A DNA stretch of 64,000 nt from Flavobacteriales bacterium (GCA_016712535.1 JADJQW010000002.1:744001-808000), one strand, 5' to 3'; counted from the first letter of the stretch, positions 19,201 to 27,322 are shown. Numbers and translations are program-made. The notes: a model not told the origin generated them from the sequence alone.

Positions 19201-20595
19201 GCGGACACTGGCGGTGTGCGGCCCTGGAGGCAATGCATCGCTCGCAAGGGTCAGGTTGACGTCGATCGAGTCGGCAGGCGCTCCCGTGGCGAATGCGATA
19301 CCGGCGCCCTGTCCGGGATCGGTATCGAAGAAATATTCGCCGATCACCAGCTGCCCAGAGCCGGGAGTTGCCGGCTGGATGAATACCGGCCGCGCTTGAG
19401 CATGGCCCCATTTGCCGGCGGCATCCCGGAACCGCGTACAGAACTGGTGGAAGCCAAGGCTGAGAGCCGAGATGTCCACACTGGCGATAGCGTAGGTCAC
19501 GCTGTCGGCAGCAGTCACGGTGAAGCCCGTGGCGTTCCCCACACCGGGATCGGAATCGAAGAAGTACTCCCCCGCTACTAGAGCGGGGCTGGCCGGGTTC
19601 GAGAAGATCGCGGGGTACACATAGAACGATCTGGCGAACGCATGGCTCCAACGGCCATCGGCATTCTTGTGGCGCACATTGGCTATGTGGAAGCCCGGGG
19701 AGAGCGCACTCACATCAAGCACGAAGGTGGTGGTGGTGCTGTCGCCAGAGGTCACCGCGAAGGCGGTGCCGTTGCCCACGCCCGGGTCGGTGTCCAGGAA
19801 GTACTCCGCGGCTGTGACCGGCCCGGTGGGCGGCTCAACGAACCCTGCCGGGAAGATGTACAAGCTGCGCGCGATGGCGTGGCTCCAGCGACCGTCCGCG
19901 TCCTTATGCCGGACACCCACCAAGTGGAAACCGGCAGGCAGCGCGCTCACATCCACAGCGAACGTGGTGGTCGTGCTATCGCCGGGCGTTACAGCGAAGG
20001 TGTTCCCGTTCCCTACACCAGGGTCCGTATCGATGAAGTACTCGGCGGAAGTGATCGGGCCAGTGGCTGGCGGATCGAAAGCCGCATCGAAGATGAACAC
20101 GCTGCGCGAGAGCATGTGGCTCCATCGCCCGTCCGCGTTCCTGTGGCGCACACCCACCACATGAAAGCCGGGCATCAGTGCGCTGGCATCGATGAGGAAG
20201 GTCGTGCTCGTGCTGTCGCCGGGAGTCAGCGCGAAGGCGGTGCCGTTGCCTACGCCCGGGTCGGCATCAATGAAGTACTCCGCTGCCGTGATCCCCGGCG
20301 TTGGCGGATCGGTGAAGTCGACGGTGTAGGCATAGAACGGCTTGGCCAGGGAATGGCTCCAGTGTCCAAGTGCATCCCGATGGCGAACCCCGATCAGGTG
20401 CATGCCGGTCGGCAGCGCGCCCAGCGGTGCGCTGAAGACCGTGGTTGTGCTATCGCCGGGGGAAACAGCGAAGGCGAAACCGTTGCCGACGCCGGGGTCA
20501 GCATCGATGAAATACTCCGCACCCACGATGGCCTGGCCCAGCGCCATCAAAGGGCACAGGAACAGGCCGAGCAGGGACTTGCGTGCCGCGTTCAT
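13264..20595 (-). CDS. Giant repeat-containing T9SS surface protein (adhesin-like)
   Basis: 2443 residues from the ATG at 20595 (the in-frame codon at 20604 is TTG). A signal peptide (MNAARKSLLGLFLCPLMALGQA) is followed by six modules of about 77 residues, each opening with (G/A)EYF(I/F/L)D(A/T/S)DPG and containing a PGDSTTTTF-like strand and an (R)HK(N/D)ADGRWSH motif (about residues 26-480). Residues about 500-1750 are Gly/Val/Thr-rich short beta strands (GGTFxWxGGTI, NGGxLxGDGxFHN) typical of parallel beta-helix filaments, including three exact-length 194-residue units (about 1022-1603). A Cys-containing region with GTPCDDNDNGTT, TDGGGDGI and further beta domains precedes the type A sorting domain (VAMYPNPNNGDQLF to RLVIQK). 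It is probably exported by the T9SS and displayed as a long fibre. Codon usage resembles the neighbours. Confidence 0.9.
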   Translation of the reverse strand: MNAARKSLLGLFLCPLMALGQAIVGAEYFIDADPGVGNGFAFAVSPGDSTTTVFSAPLGALPTGMHLIGVRHRDALGHWSHSLAKPFYAYTVDFTDPPTPGITAAEYFIDADPGVGNGTAFALTPGDSTSTTFLIDASALMPGFHVVGVRHRNADGRWSHMLSRSVFIFDAAFDPPATGPITSAEYFIDTDPGVGNGNTFAVTPGDSTTTTFAVDVSALPAGFHLVGVRHKDADGRWSHAIARSLYIFPAGFVEPPTGPVTAAEYFLDTDPGVGNGTAFAVTSGDSTTTTFVLDVSALSPGFHIANVRHKNADGRWSHAFARSFYVYPAIFSNPASPALVAGEYFFDSDPGVGNATGFTVTAADSVTYAIASVDISALSLGFHQFCTRFRDAAGKWGHAQARPVFIQPATPGSGQLVIGEYFFDTDPGQGAGIAFATGAPADSIDVNLTLASDALPPGPHTASVRVRGADGKWSHVQARPFDVEDAGSAYRTINSGNWADPLIWERYNGSSWVPTGAAPSHVSGTITVRNGHSVNVNAATSMDEVTVESGGALTVAATATVMDGVGFDVDVLGALTLSNGGLLTGTGTVRIVHQFFWTGGATASGLTISIESTGTSTVNCGCTLIHGGIIQNAGTWTVINGNLHGTGEFNNLAGGVLSIQGAYDINNAWGIALYNGGSVQVNVALHYTFFTSVFVNLGGGTVTVSGGELWVNGFTNGGGVICSGSGIVRVVGGSFVNNVGGYATNGYIIVNGGTLVANASLSILHLYILSGSVSGTGGIQLLGGGTLTCTGGSIVAGCVVSTSVTTVVTFNAPTVFYNYGSIIVGGPWNHVSGSLHGNGSVTVLSTAVVTITGVWDPYDSWQNSLVCHGAISVNVPLAFAFTGQVDVEVTGVVTVVNGVLWTYGFNNGGTLVCLGSSVLRISGGVFVHEVGGSTSTAGIILAGGTLIAQAPLDILHFWLEGGTLQGPQPVNIITGGTFTWTGGTIHASCVLNLAVGVVSVFNTTVSVYCYGAIYNGGTWSFNGGNLIGDGAFHNLATGVFTINGVLDIDFSWELVFYNAGVVNKGTALVFTHYGGAFHNLTGGVVNVLAGEYRFKGGYFNHGSIVTTGLAELCGCGGTFTNENGGEAANGRVVIRDGALVVNWAFNVKHFKLDTGGQVFGPFELKVIDGGTFVWIGGTIEASAIVDLAINVVTTFNPVASVFCHGVIHHRGTWNFNGGDLKGDGTFHNYLGAIVYINGVLDVDLSWRLLVYNAGEFRKVAGGIFTHYATYFHNLVGGLVHIVDGEYRFKGGFYNYGSITYAGLGKLCGCGGTFYNENGGEASNGRVVIRNASLIVNWAFDVKHFELEDGAQVFGPLEVKVIDGGTFKWIGGTIEASAIIDLAINVVTTFNPVASVFCHGVIHHRGTWNFNGGDLKGDGTFHNYLGAIVYIYGVLDVDLSWRLLVYNAGEFRKMNGGIFTHYATYFHNLAGGLVHIVDGEYRFKGGFYNHGSITYAGLGKLCGCGGTFYNENGGEASNGRVVIRNASLVVNWDFDVKHFELEDGAQVFGPFMVKVIDGGTFKWIGGTIEASAIIDIAINVVTTFNPVASVFCHGVIHHRGTWNFDGGKLWGGGVFNNLSAGLILITGTSDPADSWRVALNNAGIYRMNCGCAFRHWGGAFTNLTGGKLEVLQGTLLLDDVFVGDQYGEILVALGATLNLSAGVDWRGSKAICHGLLQCPDFRFKGMLAQELGGDGTITHIRIDNASGVDLSGHVKVSVTIILVNGFVRCGDYSITLENPLITALVGGSASSRFVCEGLGGFRRAINGASCFYPVGTSTKYCPITLSLTSGPQDICGVRLRPTVNTSYGAIGVESGTMVSSHVVGCTWVLDEATPGSNAFDAIVQWEGSHELTGFTRPNCTVAYYTIGGWATGIYGPASGTDPYSRIIIGLTNPREICVADPAADLGGDVVDCLGVIGGSALPGTPCDDNDNGTTADTWTANCDCEGTPIPTCTTDLDFVYQADGTDDLTWQIFEQGNSNLVQSGGGALIGNGSEATCLPDGCFYLVVTDGGGDGIVNGGYLLKINSSVRLIDNLYGTFGEGGFTSGGTSQIAANEGFCLPVGTDRLIFTSCDRRDWKISPCGGEFVVANANQDVSDEYGVNNANSGYQMWWYAPNGGYSFKRFQSHNTSNGLPASATRAAHFQLNAWTGNQLVEGGFYNVKVRGRVNGTYNNWGPACRLVVNSTEAQCPRTKLMDLPGNQYLSCGQSRTIGTNVYVHAKPVRRMNNNCNWVNANRYQFRFRIPSENITIVKTSATGQYWVNTNGLACGKTYEVDVRASFNNGSTWCHSSDPYGDICLLTTTCSFGMAEEGGSTTASEARVAMYPNPNNGDQLFLSLSSVEEGVESINVDIYDSFGKRVAQRTIGVQDGYVNTAIALNGELANGMYLVSITAGSTIQTERLVIQK
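15788..17533 (-). repeat. 582-bp tandem repeat, three units
   Basis: Units 15788-16369, 16370-16951 and 16952-17533 are each exactly 582 bp (194 codons), measured between recurrences of the AAGTTCCAxGTGCCGCGATG landmark. The first two units are near-identical. The third is more diverged at its upstream end, and a weaker match starts at 17534. This is coding repetition inside the giant surface protein and probably reflects recent unequal crossing-over. Confidence 0.85.
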
Positions 20596-20629
20596 CGGTT
20601 CCAAGGGTTGGGATCGGAACGGATGAGCG

Positions 20630-21616
20630 CTAGTTGACCTTCTTGGCCTTGACGGTTCCGTCGACGGTGCCTCCTTGCGGCACCTGGGTGAACTGCAGAT
20701 TGAACTCCTTCACGAACGGGATGCGCGCGAGTCCATTCTGGTTGGGCCATGGCGCAGGGCCGCCGAAGATGCCGATGTCCGTGTTGTCCGTGCCCGCGTT
20801 GTTCCCGGCGGAAGCCGGTAAAAGGTCATAGTTGTAGGCATAGTTCACGGTGATGTTCGGAGCGTTGGTGAACTGTGGATCCGCGCCCACCTGGTTTCCC
20901 GAGCCGCCATTGCTTCCGTAGGGAATGACGTTGTCGGCTGTCTGGTAAGTGATGTTGTTATTGAAGGTGCACCCGGTCACAGAGGGCTGCACCGGGGTGC
21001 TCTGCCAGAAGATGTTGTTCGAGATGAGCGCTCCGGAGATCGTATGCAACGCATGCCAGTAATACCCGATGAACAGGTTGTTCGTGATCACCACCGAGGT
21101 CGAATTCGAGCTCTGCAGGTAACCGCCGCTATGGATGATGTTGTTCGCGACCAGTGCGCTGGCCGGATTGTTCATCGAATAGTAGTAAATGTAGTTGTGG
21201 CGGAACACCAGGTTGCTGAGGCTGGTCACCTGCGTGCTGATGTAGTAGATGTTGCAGCGCTCGACCGTGCAATTGCTGCTGTAGAGGTAGAGGTTGCTGG
21301 AAATGCTGAGCCCGATGAGCCGACTGCCTCCGGAATTGGGGTACAGGTACAGTGTTGGAATCGTGGTTGGCTGCGCAGGCGCGGGAGGTGCATAGCCGGA
21401 GCCGATCACCGTGAGTTGCTTGTCGATGGTGACCGCCGGATAAGCATTGCCAGTGCCCAGCACATAGAGCGTGTCCCCGGTCACCGCAGCATTGATGGCT
21501 GTCTGCAGGTCGTTGTACTGGGCGGGCTGGCTGGCCGCATTGCTCACGGTGCGCACAGTGGCCTGAGCGCTAACGGCAACGAAGAGGGCGGACGCGAGGA
21601 GGATCGAGTGTTTCAT
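20630..21616 (-). CDS. Secreted parallel beta-helix protein
   Basis: A 328-residue protein with signal peptide MKHSILLASALFVAVSAQA. The body matches right-handed beta-helix proteins of the pectate-lyase or parallel beta-helix superfamily. It begins with the DLQTAINAAVTGDTLYVLGTG segment that opens many such domains, then has stacked short turns with Asn ladders (VERCNIYYIS, VFRHNYIYYY, LVANNIIHSGG, VVITNNLFIG, LISNNIFWQS). A final DPQFTNAPNI...YDLLPAS segment is also typical. It has no T9SS sorting domain, so it is probably periplasmic or released. It ends 34 bp before the ATG of the giant adhesin-like gene and is likely co-transcribed with it. No catalytic residues could be assigned. Confidence 0.75.
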   Translation of the reverse strand: MKHSILLASALFVAVSAQATVRTVSNAASQPAQYNDLQTAINAAVTGDTLYVLGTGNAYPAVTIDKQLTVIGSGYAPPAPAQPTTIPTLYLYPNSGGSRLIGLSISSNLYLYSSNCTVERCNIYYISTQVTSLSNLVFRHNYIYYYSMNNPASALVANNIIHSGGYLQSSNSTSVVITNNLFIGYYWHALHTISGALISNNIFWQSTPVQPSVTGCTFNNNITYQTADNVIPYGSNGGSGNQVGADPQFTNAPNITVNYAYNYDLLPASAGNNAGTDNTDIGIFGGPAPWPNQNGLARIPFVKEFNLQFTQVPQGGTVDGTVKAKKVN

Positions 21617-22039
21617 GGCTGCGGTGTTGTGAGACTGGCGGTTCGTTTTTCGGCGCGGGAAGGTGATGGGATGCGGCGTTCCAAGTCAAGGTCGAGCGTC
21701 AGTTTCGATGGCTCGAGGTTTCTGAAGCCCTGCAATGGCGGCCTGTCGAAAGTGATTCGCTTCAACTTGGATTCGCACACCGCAAAAGGAGGCCTTGTGC
21801 AGTGGCCAAGCCATACGGGGAGCACCTGCATTCGGTACGGTAATCACCGTAGAGGCCTTCTGCGGGCCGCCTTTGCTGGTCATTCCTACTGATTGTCCTC
21901 GGTTTCCGGTTGGCTCGAGGATCAGGTGCCGAGGCAGTTCGCGGCGGCGCGCTTGCACGATGGAACCGCAGGAAAAGAGGAAGGCCCCGCTTGCGCGAGG
22001 CCCTCCAGCAACTGAGCGGGTGTTTGCGATGTACCGGGC
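21617..22039. other. 423-bp intergenic region
   Basis: This gap between two minus-strand genes holds the putative terminator at 21981-22004. The remaining 360 bp has no convincing gene, RNA or repeat; short open frames on both strands lack a recognisable product or coding bias. The promoter of the beta-helix gene should be here, but I could not pick a clear -7 box. Confidence 0.5.
21981..22004 (-). terminator. GNRA-loop hairpin terminator of the TonB-partner lipoprotein gene
   Basis: In the minus sense a 10-bp stem AGGGCCTCGC / GCGGGGCCTT (two wobble pairs) closes a GCAA tetraloop and is followed by CCTCTTTTCC. It lies 36 nt after the stop codon of the lipoprotein gene. This is a good intrinsic terminator candidate. 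Confidence 0.65.
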
Positions 22040-23473
22040 TCAGTAGGGCGTGTTCTGCGGGTCCCAGTTGGCCCAGCCAGCGGTCCAATCCTCGCTGCCG
22101 AAGGCGCCGCGGTAGGTGGTAGGGGTGAAGAAGCTGTCGGTGATCGGGCTCCAGCTGAAGTTGGCGCCTGTCAAGAGCGGGCTGCCGGCGTCGGGGCGGA
22201 AATTGGGGCTGCTCAGATTGAATGGGTCGTTCACCATCAGGTCCGAGTTGTTGGTGAGCACGGAGTTGCCCCAGCCGGCCGTATTGAACCAAGCGGTGGC
22301 CGCAGCGGCGTCCCACGTCTGGCCAGAGGGCGCATCGATGGCGGTGCCCATCCCTGCGAGCACGTTGCCGCGGAACATCAGGTCGCCGTTGGTGGCATTG
22401 GCCTGCGTGCTGTTGCCATCGATGTACAGGCCAGTTGGGTATCCTGCGAAGACGCTGTTGAACACGCGGGTCTGCGTGTTGCGACGCAGGTGCAGTGCCC
22501 GCTTGTAGAGGCTGTTCGGTGCTGGGCTTACCTGCGGGCCGAAGATGCTGACGTTGCTCCAGGTTCCCTGGCTGTAAGGCGATGCGGCGTTTCCTGCGGC
22601 ATCGTTGTCGCACTCGAACCCGTTGCTGCTGCTCTGATCGGCTATGGCGGGGTCGCGCAGGCTAACGGCCCACTGCACCTTGCCCTGCCAGCCGAAGTCC
22701 TGGTCGAAGTCATCGTCCCAGCCGCGGAATGCGATGAGGTGCTTGGCGTTCACATTGCCGCCGAACCACTCGTAGCTGTCGTCCCCGCTATAGCTCACCT
22801 GCACATGGTCGATGGTGGTGCCGCTTCCCACGGCTCCCAAGGTGAGCCCGTTGATCTCCTGGTTGGGCTGGAAGGCGATGCCGCAGAACTCGATGCGCAC
22901 GTAGCGGAGGATGCCGCTGTTGTCATTCGCGTCGGAGCCGCCGAACGAAGCATCGGGTCCGCCCTCGATCACGGGGTCGCTCGGCTGATTGTGCGGAGCT
23001 CGGCCGCAGAGCACGATGCCGCCCCAGTCACCGTAGGTGCGTGTTCCCACGGGCTGGTTGCTGGTGAACACGATGGGGTTGCTCGCGGTGCCGTCTGCAT
23101 TGAGCTTGCCGCCGCGGCGGACGATCAAGGTGCCCTTGCTGTCCTTGTCGCCCTTCACGATCGTGCCGGGCTGCACGGTGAGCGTGGCGCCGCTGTTCAC
23201 GTACAGGAAGCCCTTCATCAGCCACTTCTTGTCAGAGCTGAAGGTGAAGTCAACGTCCGTCTCGCCTTCCACCTGGTTCACGCCGCCACCGAGGTCGGTC
23301 ACGGTGAATTGGCGCAGCGTTGCGTATTCGCAGCAGCAGTCCTTGTCCGCATCGGCGTCGTAGTTCAGGGCGGAGGGGTCGGTGCAGCCTTCCTTCTTCT
23401 TGCATGCCGGCAAGGCAACGGCCACGGTGCCCAGCATCAGCAGGCTCAGCGTGTGGTTCATCCAGAGTTTCAT
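22040..23473 (-). CDS. Surface/periplasmic lipoprotein partner of the TonB receptor
   Basis: A 477-residue lipoprotein with lipobox LPAC (Cys24) followed by KKKEGCTDPSALNYDADAD, a calcium-binding-like segment common in Bacteroidota lipoproteins. The remainder is beta-helix-like, with SGATLTVQPGTIVKGDKDS, LIVRRGGKLNADGTASNPIVFTS and GDWGGIVLCGRAP motifs and a SGDDSYEWFGG / WDDDFDQDFGW region. This architecture is regularly encoded directly downstream of TonB-dependent receptors with a carboxypeptidase-like N-terminal domain, as here (126 bp after it on the same strand). It therefore probably works with the receptor in capture of an unknown ligand. A terminator hairpin follows the gene. Confidence 0.8.
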   Translation of the reverse strand: MKLWMNHTLSLLMLGTVAVALPACKKKEGCTDPSALNYDADADKDCCCEYATLRQFTVTDLGGGVNQVEGETDVDFTFSSDKKWLMKGFLYVNSGATLTVQPGTIVKGDKDSKGTLIVRRGGKLNADGTASNPIVFTSNQPVGTRTYGDWGGIVLCGRAPHNQPSDPVIEGGPDASFGGSDANDNSGILRYVRIEFCGIAFQPNQEINGLTLGAVGSGTTIDHVQVSYSGDDSYEWFGGNVNAKHLIAFRGWDDDFDQDFGWQGKVQWAVSLRDPAIADQSSSNGFECDNDAAGNAASPYSQGTWSNVSIFGPQVSPAPNSLYKRALHLRRNTQTRVFNSVFAGYPTGLYIDGNSTQANATNGDLMFRGNVLAGMGTAIDAPSGQTWDAAAATAWFNTAGWGNSVLTNNSDLMVNDPFNLSSPNFRPDAGSPLLTGANFSWSPITDSFFTPTTYRGAFGSEDWTAGWANWDPQNTPY

Positions 23474-23599
23474 GTTCGTCGGTTTGCGTTTCGTTTTCGC
23501 GCTGCGAAGTGAGGCCCTCGGCGTTAGGCAACGGTCACCAGAGCGTTATGCGATTGCGAAAACGCATTATCGTTTCGTTAAGCGAAGGCTGGTCCTGGA

Positions 23600-26410
23600 T
23601 CAGAAGCGCGCGCCGATGCCAACGGTGAAGCTGGCGCCTCGGCGGAAGCTCATGATCTGCTCGTCCTGCTGGCCGATGCGGCCATCGTCGTTGCTGTCCT
23701 GGAGCAGGAGGACGCGCTGGTTCAGGATGTCCTGGGCGGCCAGCTTCAGCTCGAAGCGCTTGCCGAGGCCCTTGGTCACGGCAAGGTCGATCACGTTGCG
23801 CGGCATCTCGTAGATGTCAGGCGTGCCGTAGGTGCCCACGGCGAAGAGGCGCGGGCCGATCACGTTGTACAGGATGCTGCCCTGGATGCGGCGCTCGCGG
23901 TCCTGGTAATAGAGGCCGGCGTTCACGATGTACGGGCTCTGTCCCATGAGGGGGCGCTCCTGTTTCTGCCCGGCGGCCTCGCTGCCGAGGTCCACTTCCG
24001 TGACGATGTATGCGGCATTCACCATGACGCCGATCCGGCTCATCACGCCTTCGGTGAACAAGGAGCTCAGCGAACGGCGCCCTTCGAGCTCCACGCCCAC
24101 GCTGGTGGCGCTGCGCGCATTGCCGAAGGTGAAGTTGCGCGTGCCGCCGCTGCCCGCACCAGGCAGGAAGAACATCTCGATGGGATTGGTGAACTGCTTG
24201 TAGAAGGCCCCCACGCTGATGATCTCGGAGGTGCTGGGGTAGAATTCGTAACGGATGTCGGCGTTGCGCACGGTGGCCACTTGCAGGCTGTCGTTCCCGC
24301 GCAGCACGTTGTTGAAGCTGAAGTCATAGAAGGCGAAGGGCGCCAGCTCGCGGAACTCGGGCCGGTTCACGGTCTCGGCATAGCCTAGGCGGATCTGCGC
24401 GCGCTCCGTGATGCTGCGCGAGGCATTGATCGATGGCAGGATGCTGAGCACCGGGTTGTTCACCAGCACGCGCCGTCCGCCGAAGGTGCGGCTCTGCAAT
24501 TCCTGCGTGTTGTGCTCGGCGCGCACGCCAGCGGTGATGGTGGTGTTCGTGGCAATGCTCAAGGTGCCGCTGGCATAGGCCGCGATGAGCCTGTTCGAGG
24601 CGGTGTAGCGGTCGCTCGGGTTGGTGCCCTCCTCCAACCGGAAGCCGGTGGTGGGGTTGATGTTCCCCTCCGCGAACACCTGGTCGAGCGGGGCATAGGC
24701 GAGGCTCTGGTCGTAGGTGATCAGGTTGGCGGCCCGGAAGCTCATCCAGCGCGCCTCGAATGAGCGGTCCTTCAGTTCGGCGTAGGCGCCCGCGCGCAGT
24801 TTCACGCTGATCTTCTCGCCGCTCAGCTTGTGCTCGTAGTCGAGGCGGCCGGTCTTCACCTGCTCATCCATGTCGGAGTAGAAGCGGCCTGCATCGAGGG
24901 TGGTGGCGCCCGGCGGGATGATGGTCTGGAACGGAGCGTTCGAGTCGGTGGTGTTGATGTCGCGCACGGTGCGGATGCGGCGGAAGTCGGGCTCCTTGCT
25001 CCAGGCGAGGCCATAGCCGGCGGTCCATTCCAGTTTGCTCACATCGCTCTTGAGCTCATGGCTGCCATGCAGCTGGCCGCTGTAGATGGTGCGCTGCTGG
25101 TAGCGGAAGGCGTAGTTCTTCACCTCGAATTGCTCCTCGAAGTTGCGGCCCGTGCGCAGCGTGGCCTGATCGGTGCCCTGCTGGGTGAAGAGGTTGCGGA
25201 ACTCGACCTTGCTGCGATTGCCCAGCAGCACGCTGAAGTTGCTCAGCACGCTCACGCGCACCTGGCGGATGTTCTCGTTGTCGCTGTAGTTGTAGATGCT
25301 GTCGCTTCGCCCGGCAACAGGATCGAACACGTTGTAGTTGTAGTTCTTGGCGGTGTAGCTCAAGCGGGTGTCGCTGTAGCTGAGGCTGGTGACGTTACCG
25401 CCGCGCACGCGCCCATCGCCCTTGCCGATGCGGCGCGCGAGCAGCAGGCTGAAGCGCTGGTCGGGGCTTGCCGTGCTGCGCTCAGCGCTCCAGTTGTTGG
25501 CCAGCGCGCGGCCAGCGGTCTGCAAGCCCTGAGCGCCCACGCCGCGCAGGTCGCTGGGGAAGGCATTCGGGAGTTGGCGCAGGCCGTCGTCGAAACCGAG
25601 CGCATCGGTGCTGCTGCGCTGGCTGTTGTAGAAGTCGTTGAAGGTGGTCCCGTTACGGTAGGACATGCCGTAGTCCACGCGCGTGAGGTTCGAGTCGGGC
25701 ACGTTCACGGTGTAGAGCTTGATCACGCCGCCGGCGAATTCGCCGGGCAGCTCGGGCGCGCCGCTCTTGTAGATCATCACGCGGTCGAGCGCGCCGCTGG
25801 GCAGCACATCGAAGCTGAAGGCGCGCTTATCGGGTTCGAGGCTCGGCGCGATCACGTCATTCAGCATCACCGTGTTGTAGCGGTCCGCAAGCCCCCGGAT
25901 CATCACGAAGCGGTCGCCCACCATGGTGACGCCAGGTATGCGCTTCACCACATCGCCCGCGGTGCGGTCCTGGCTCTTGCTGATCTGTTCGCGGCCCACG
26001 CCGTTCACCACCTGCTCACTCTTGCGGGTCTCCATCACCACGGCGCCTTCGGTCTCGGTGCGCTTCGTGGTCACGACTTCCACTTCACCGATGGCGATGG
26101 ACTGCCCTTTCAGTTCCAAATCGGCCCGGGTCGTGGCGCCGGCCGCAACGGATATCGCTCGCTCCATCGGCTCGAATCCCACGAAGCTCACCTGCAAGGC
26201 GTAGGTGCCGGGATCCGCCTGGAAGCTGTATTTGCCGTCGAGGTCGGTGGTGGCGCCAGTGCTTGTGCCCTTGAGGAGCACGTTCACGAAGGGCATGGGC
26301 TGCAGCTTGCCGCCTTCCACCGTGGTGATGGTGCCGGAAACGGTGCCCTTCTGCCCAAGCAGGCTGAAGGAAAGTGATGCGGCAAGCAGGAGAAGCAGGG
26401 TTCGGTACAT
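23600..26410 (-). CDS. TonB-dependent outer-membrane receptor with CarboxypepD_reg-like domain
   Basis: A 936-residue protein with signal peptide MYRTLLLLLAASLSFSLLGQ. Residues about 21-105 form a carboxypeptidase regulatory-like domain (GTVSGTITTVEGG, LKGTSTGATTDLDGKYSF, YALQVSFVGFEP). The plug is at about 110-240 (QISKSQDRTAGDVVKRIPGVTM, FVMIRGLADRYNTVMLNDV, PGEFAGGVIKLYT), and the rest is a 22-strand-type beta-barrel ending in GASFTVGIGARF. The plug sequence RGLADRYNTVMLN and the conserved pairing with the downstream lipoprotein place it with receptors for unidentified large ligands rather than classical siderophore receptors. It sits in the outer membrane and is energised by TonB-ExbBD. 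The likely promoter on the minus strand is GACTTTTG near 26450. Confidence 0.9.
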   Translation of the reverse strand: MYRTLLLLLAASLSFSLLGQKGTVSGTITTVEGGKLQPMPFVNVLLKGTSTGATTDLDGKYSFQADPGTYALQVSFVGFEPMERAISVAAGATTRADLELKGQSIAIGEVEVVTTKRTETEGAVVMETRKSEQVVNGVGREQISKSQDRTAGDVVKRIPGVTMVGDRFVMIRGLADRYNTVMLNDVIAPSLEPDKRAFSFDVLPSGALDRVMIYKSGAPELPGEFAGGVIKLYTVNVPDSNLTRVDYGMSYRNGTTFNDFYNSQRSSTDALGFDDGLRQLPNAFPSDLRGVGAQGLQTAGRALANNWSAERSTASPDQRFSLLLARRIGKGDGRVRGGNVTSLSYSDTRLSYTAKNYNYNVFDPVAGRSDSIYNYSDNENIRQVRVSVLSNFSVLLGNRSKVEFRNLFTQQGTDQATLRTGRNFEEQFEVKNYAFRYQQRTIYSGQLHGSHELKSDVSKLEWTAGYGLAWSKEPDFRRIRTVRDINTTDSNAPFQTIIPPGATTLDAGRFYSDMDEQVKTGRLDYEHKLSGEKISVKLRAGAYAELKDRSFEARWMSFRAANLITYDQSLAYAPLDQVFAEGNINPTTGFRLEEGTNPSDRYTASNRLIAAYASGTLSIATNTTITAGVRAEHNTQELQSRTFGGRRVLVNNPVLSILPSINASRSITERAQIRLGYAETVNRPEFRELAPFAFYDFSFNNVLRGNDSLQVATVRNADIRYEFYPSTSEIISVGAFYKQFTNPIEMFFLPGAGSGGTRNFTFGNARSATSVGVELEGRRSLSSLFTEGVMSRIGVMVNAAYIVTEVDLGSEAAGQKQERPLMGQSPYIVNAGLYYQDRERRIQGSILYNVIGPRLFAVGTYGTPDIYEMPRNVIDLAVTKGLGKRFELKLAAQDILNQRVLLLQDSNDDGRIGQQDEQIMSFRRGASFTVGIGARF

Positions 26411-26498
26411 CGCATAAGAGAACAGTGTGAATCACCATTCGCGGCGCAAAAGTCCCGGCGGCCTGTTAGGAGGCCCTTGTTTGACCGTTAAGGATCCG

Positions 26499-27269
26499 TT
26501 AGCCCTTGTTCGCCTTGCTTAACCTGCCGTTTACACGTTCTTCAAGGAACCACCACTTGGGCGAGTCTTTCCGGCCGCGCGCGCGCTGCCACATCACCAA
26601 GAGGCGCTCCTGAAGAAGGTCAGTGGCTTCGTCAATGCTATCAGCTACGAAGACGAACTCGAGCTCTTTACGGCCGATGGTGCCCGCCTCCACCATTCTC
26701 TCGATCTGCTGGAGCAAAGGGGACCAATAGTCCTTCCCATAGAGCAGGATCGGGAAGTCCTTCACCTTCCCGGTCTGGATCAGAGTGATGGTCTCGAAGA
26801 GCTCATCCACGGTTCCTGCTCCGCCGGGCATCACCACGAAGCAGATGCTGTACTTCACCAGCAGCACCTTGCGCACGAAGAAACGGTGGAACGTGAGGCT
26901 CACATCGAGGTAGGGGTTGGGCTGCTGTTCATGGGGCAGCACGATGTTGCAGCCCACGCTGCGAGCGCCCGCATCGCGAGCTCCACGGTTCGCCGCTTCC
27001 ATGATGCCGGGCCCGCCCCCCGTCATGATGGTGAAGCCCACGCGGCCCACGCGCTTCGCGAGCTCGCGTGCGGCCCCGTAGTAGGGATGGTCCTCATCGA
27101 ATCGCGCGCTTCCGAAGAAGGTGACGCAGGGGCCCACGAAGTGCAGGTGCCTGAAGCCGTAGATGAACTCACGCGCGATACGGACCACGCTCACGAATTC
27201 CTTCCACCTCGAGCGCGGGCCTTCCAAAAATCGGAGATCGATCTGTTGGTCCTTCCGGGGCAATGCCAT
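26499..27269 (-). CDS. LOG-family nucleoside-5'-monophosphate phosphoribohydrolase
   Basis: A 256-residue member of the LOG (lonely guy / lysine decarboxylase-like Rossmann) family. The signature motifs are GGGPGIMEAANRGARDAG in the first half and PGGAGTVDELFE in the second; these bind and cleave the N-glycosidic bond of a nucleoside monophosphate. The N-terminal 50 residues extend beyond minimal LOG proteins, as in many bacterial members. It is cytoplasmic and stands alone, divergent from the PCMD gene at 27323. On the minus strand a TAGCTTCG box (27282-27275) lies 6 nt before the ATG, so the mRNA is probably leaderless or nearly so. Whether it makes cytokinin-like bases or salvages nucleotides cannot be told from sequence. 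Confidence 0.88.
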   Translation of the reverse strand: MALPRKDQQIDLRFLEGPRSRWKEFVSVVRIAREFIYGFRHLHFVGPCVTFFGSARFDEDHPYYGAARELAKRVGRVGFTIMTGGGPGIMEAANRGARDAGARSVGCNIVLPHEQQPNPYLDVSLTFHRFFVRKVLLVKYSICFVVMPGGAGTVDELFETITLIQTGKVKDFPILLYGKDYWSPLLQQIERMVEAGTIGRKELEFVFVADSIDEATDLLQERLLVMWQRARGRKDSPKWWFLEERVNGRLSKANKG

Positions 27270-27274
27270 GGCGG

Positions 27275-27282
27275 CGAAGCTA
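27275..27282 (-). promoter_or_regulatory. -7 box (TAGCTTCG) of the LOG gene
   Basis: It resembles the Bacteroidota -7 consensus TAnnTTTG with one mismatch and ends 5 nt before the ATG at 27269. Confidence 0.45.
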
Positions 27283-27322
27283 GCCGGGGAACAAGCAGGC
27301 CTCTTCCGTTGTTACAGGTGGC

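Noticed and set aside
23500..23599. RNA element in the AT-rich gap between receptor and lipoprotein genes
   Set aside because: Short TGCG/CGCA complementarities exist but no stable conserved structure or riboswitch signature is visible.
24830..26377. 515-codon plus-strand frame opposite the TonB receptor
   Set aside because: It is an antisense shadow with repetitive Ala/Val/His composition and no recognisable start context; the receptor on the other strand is complete.
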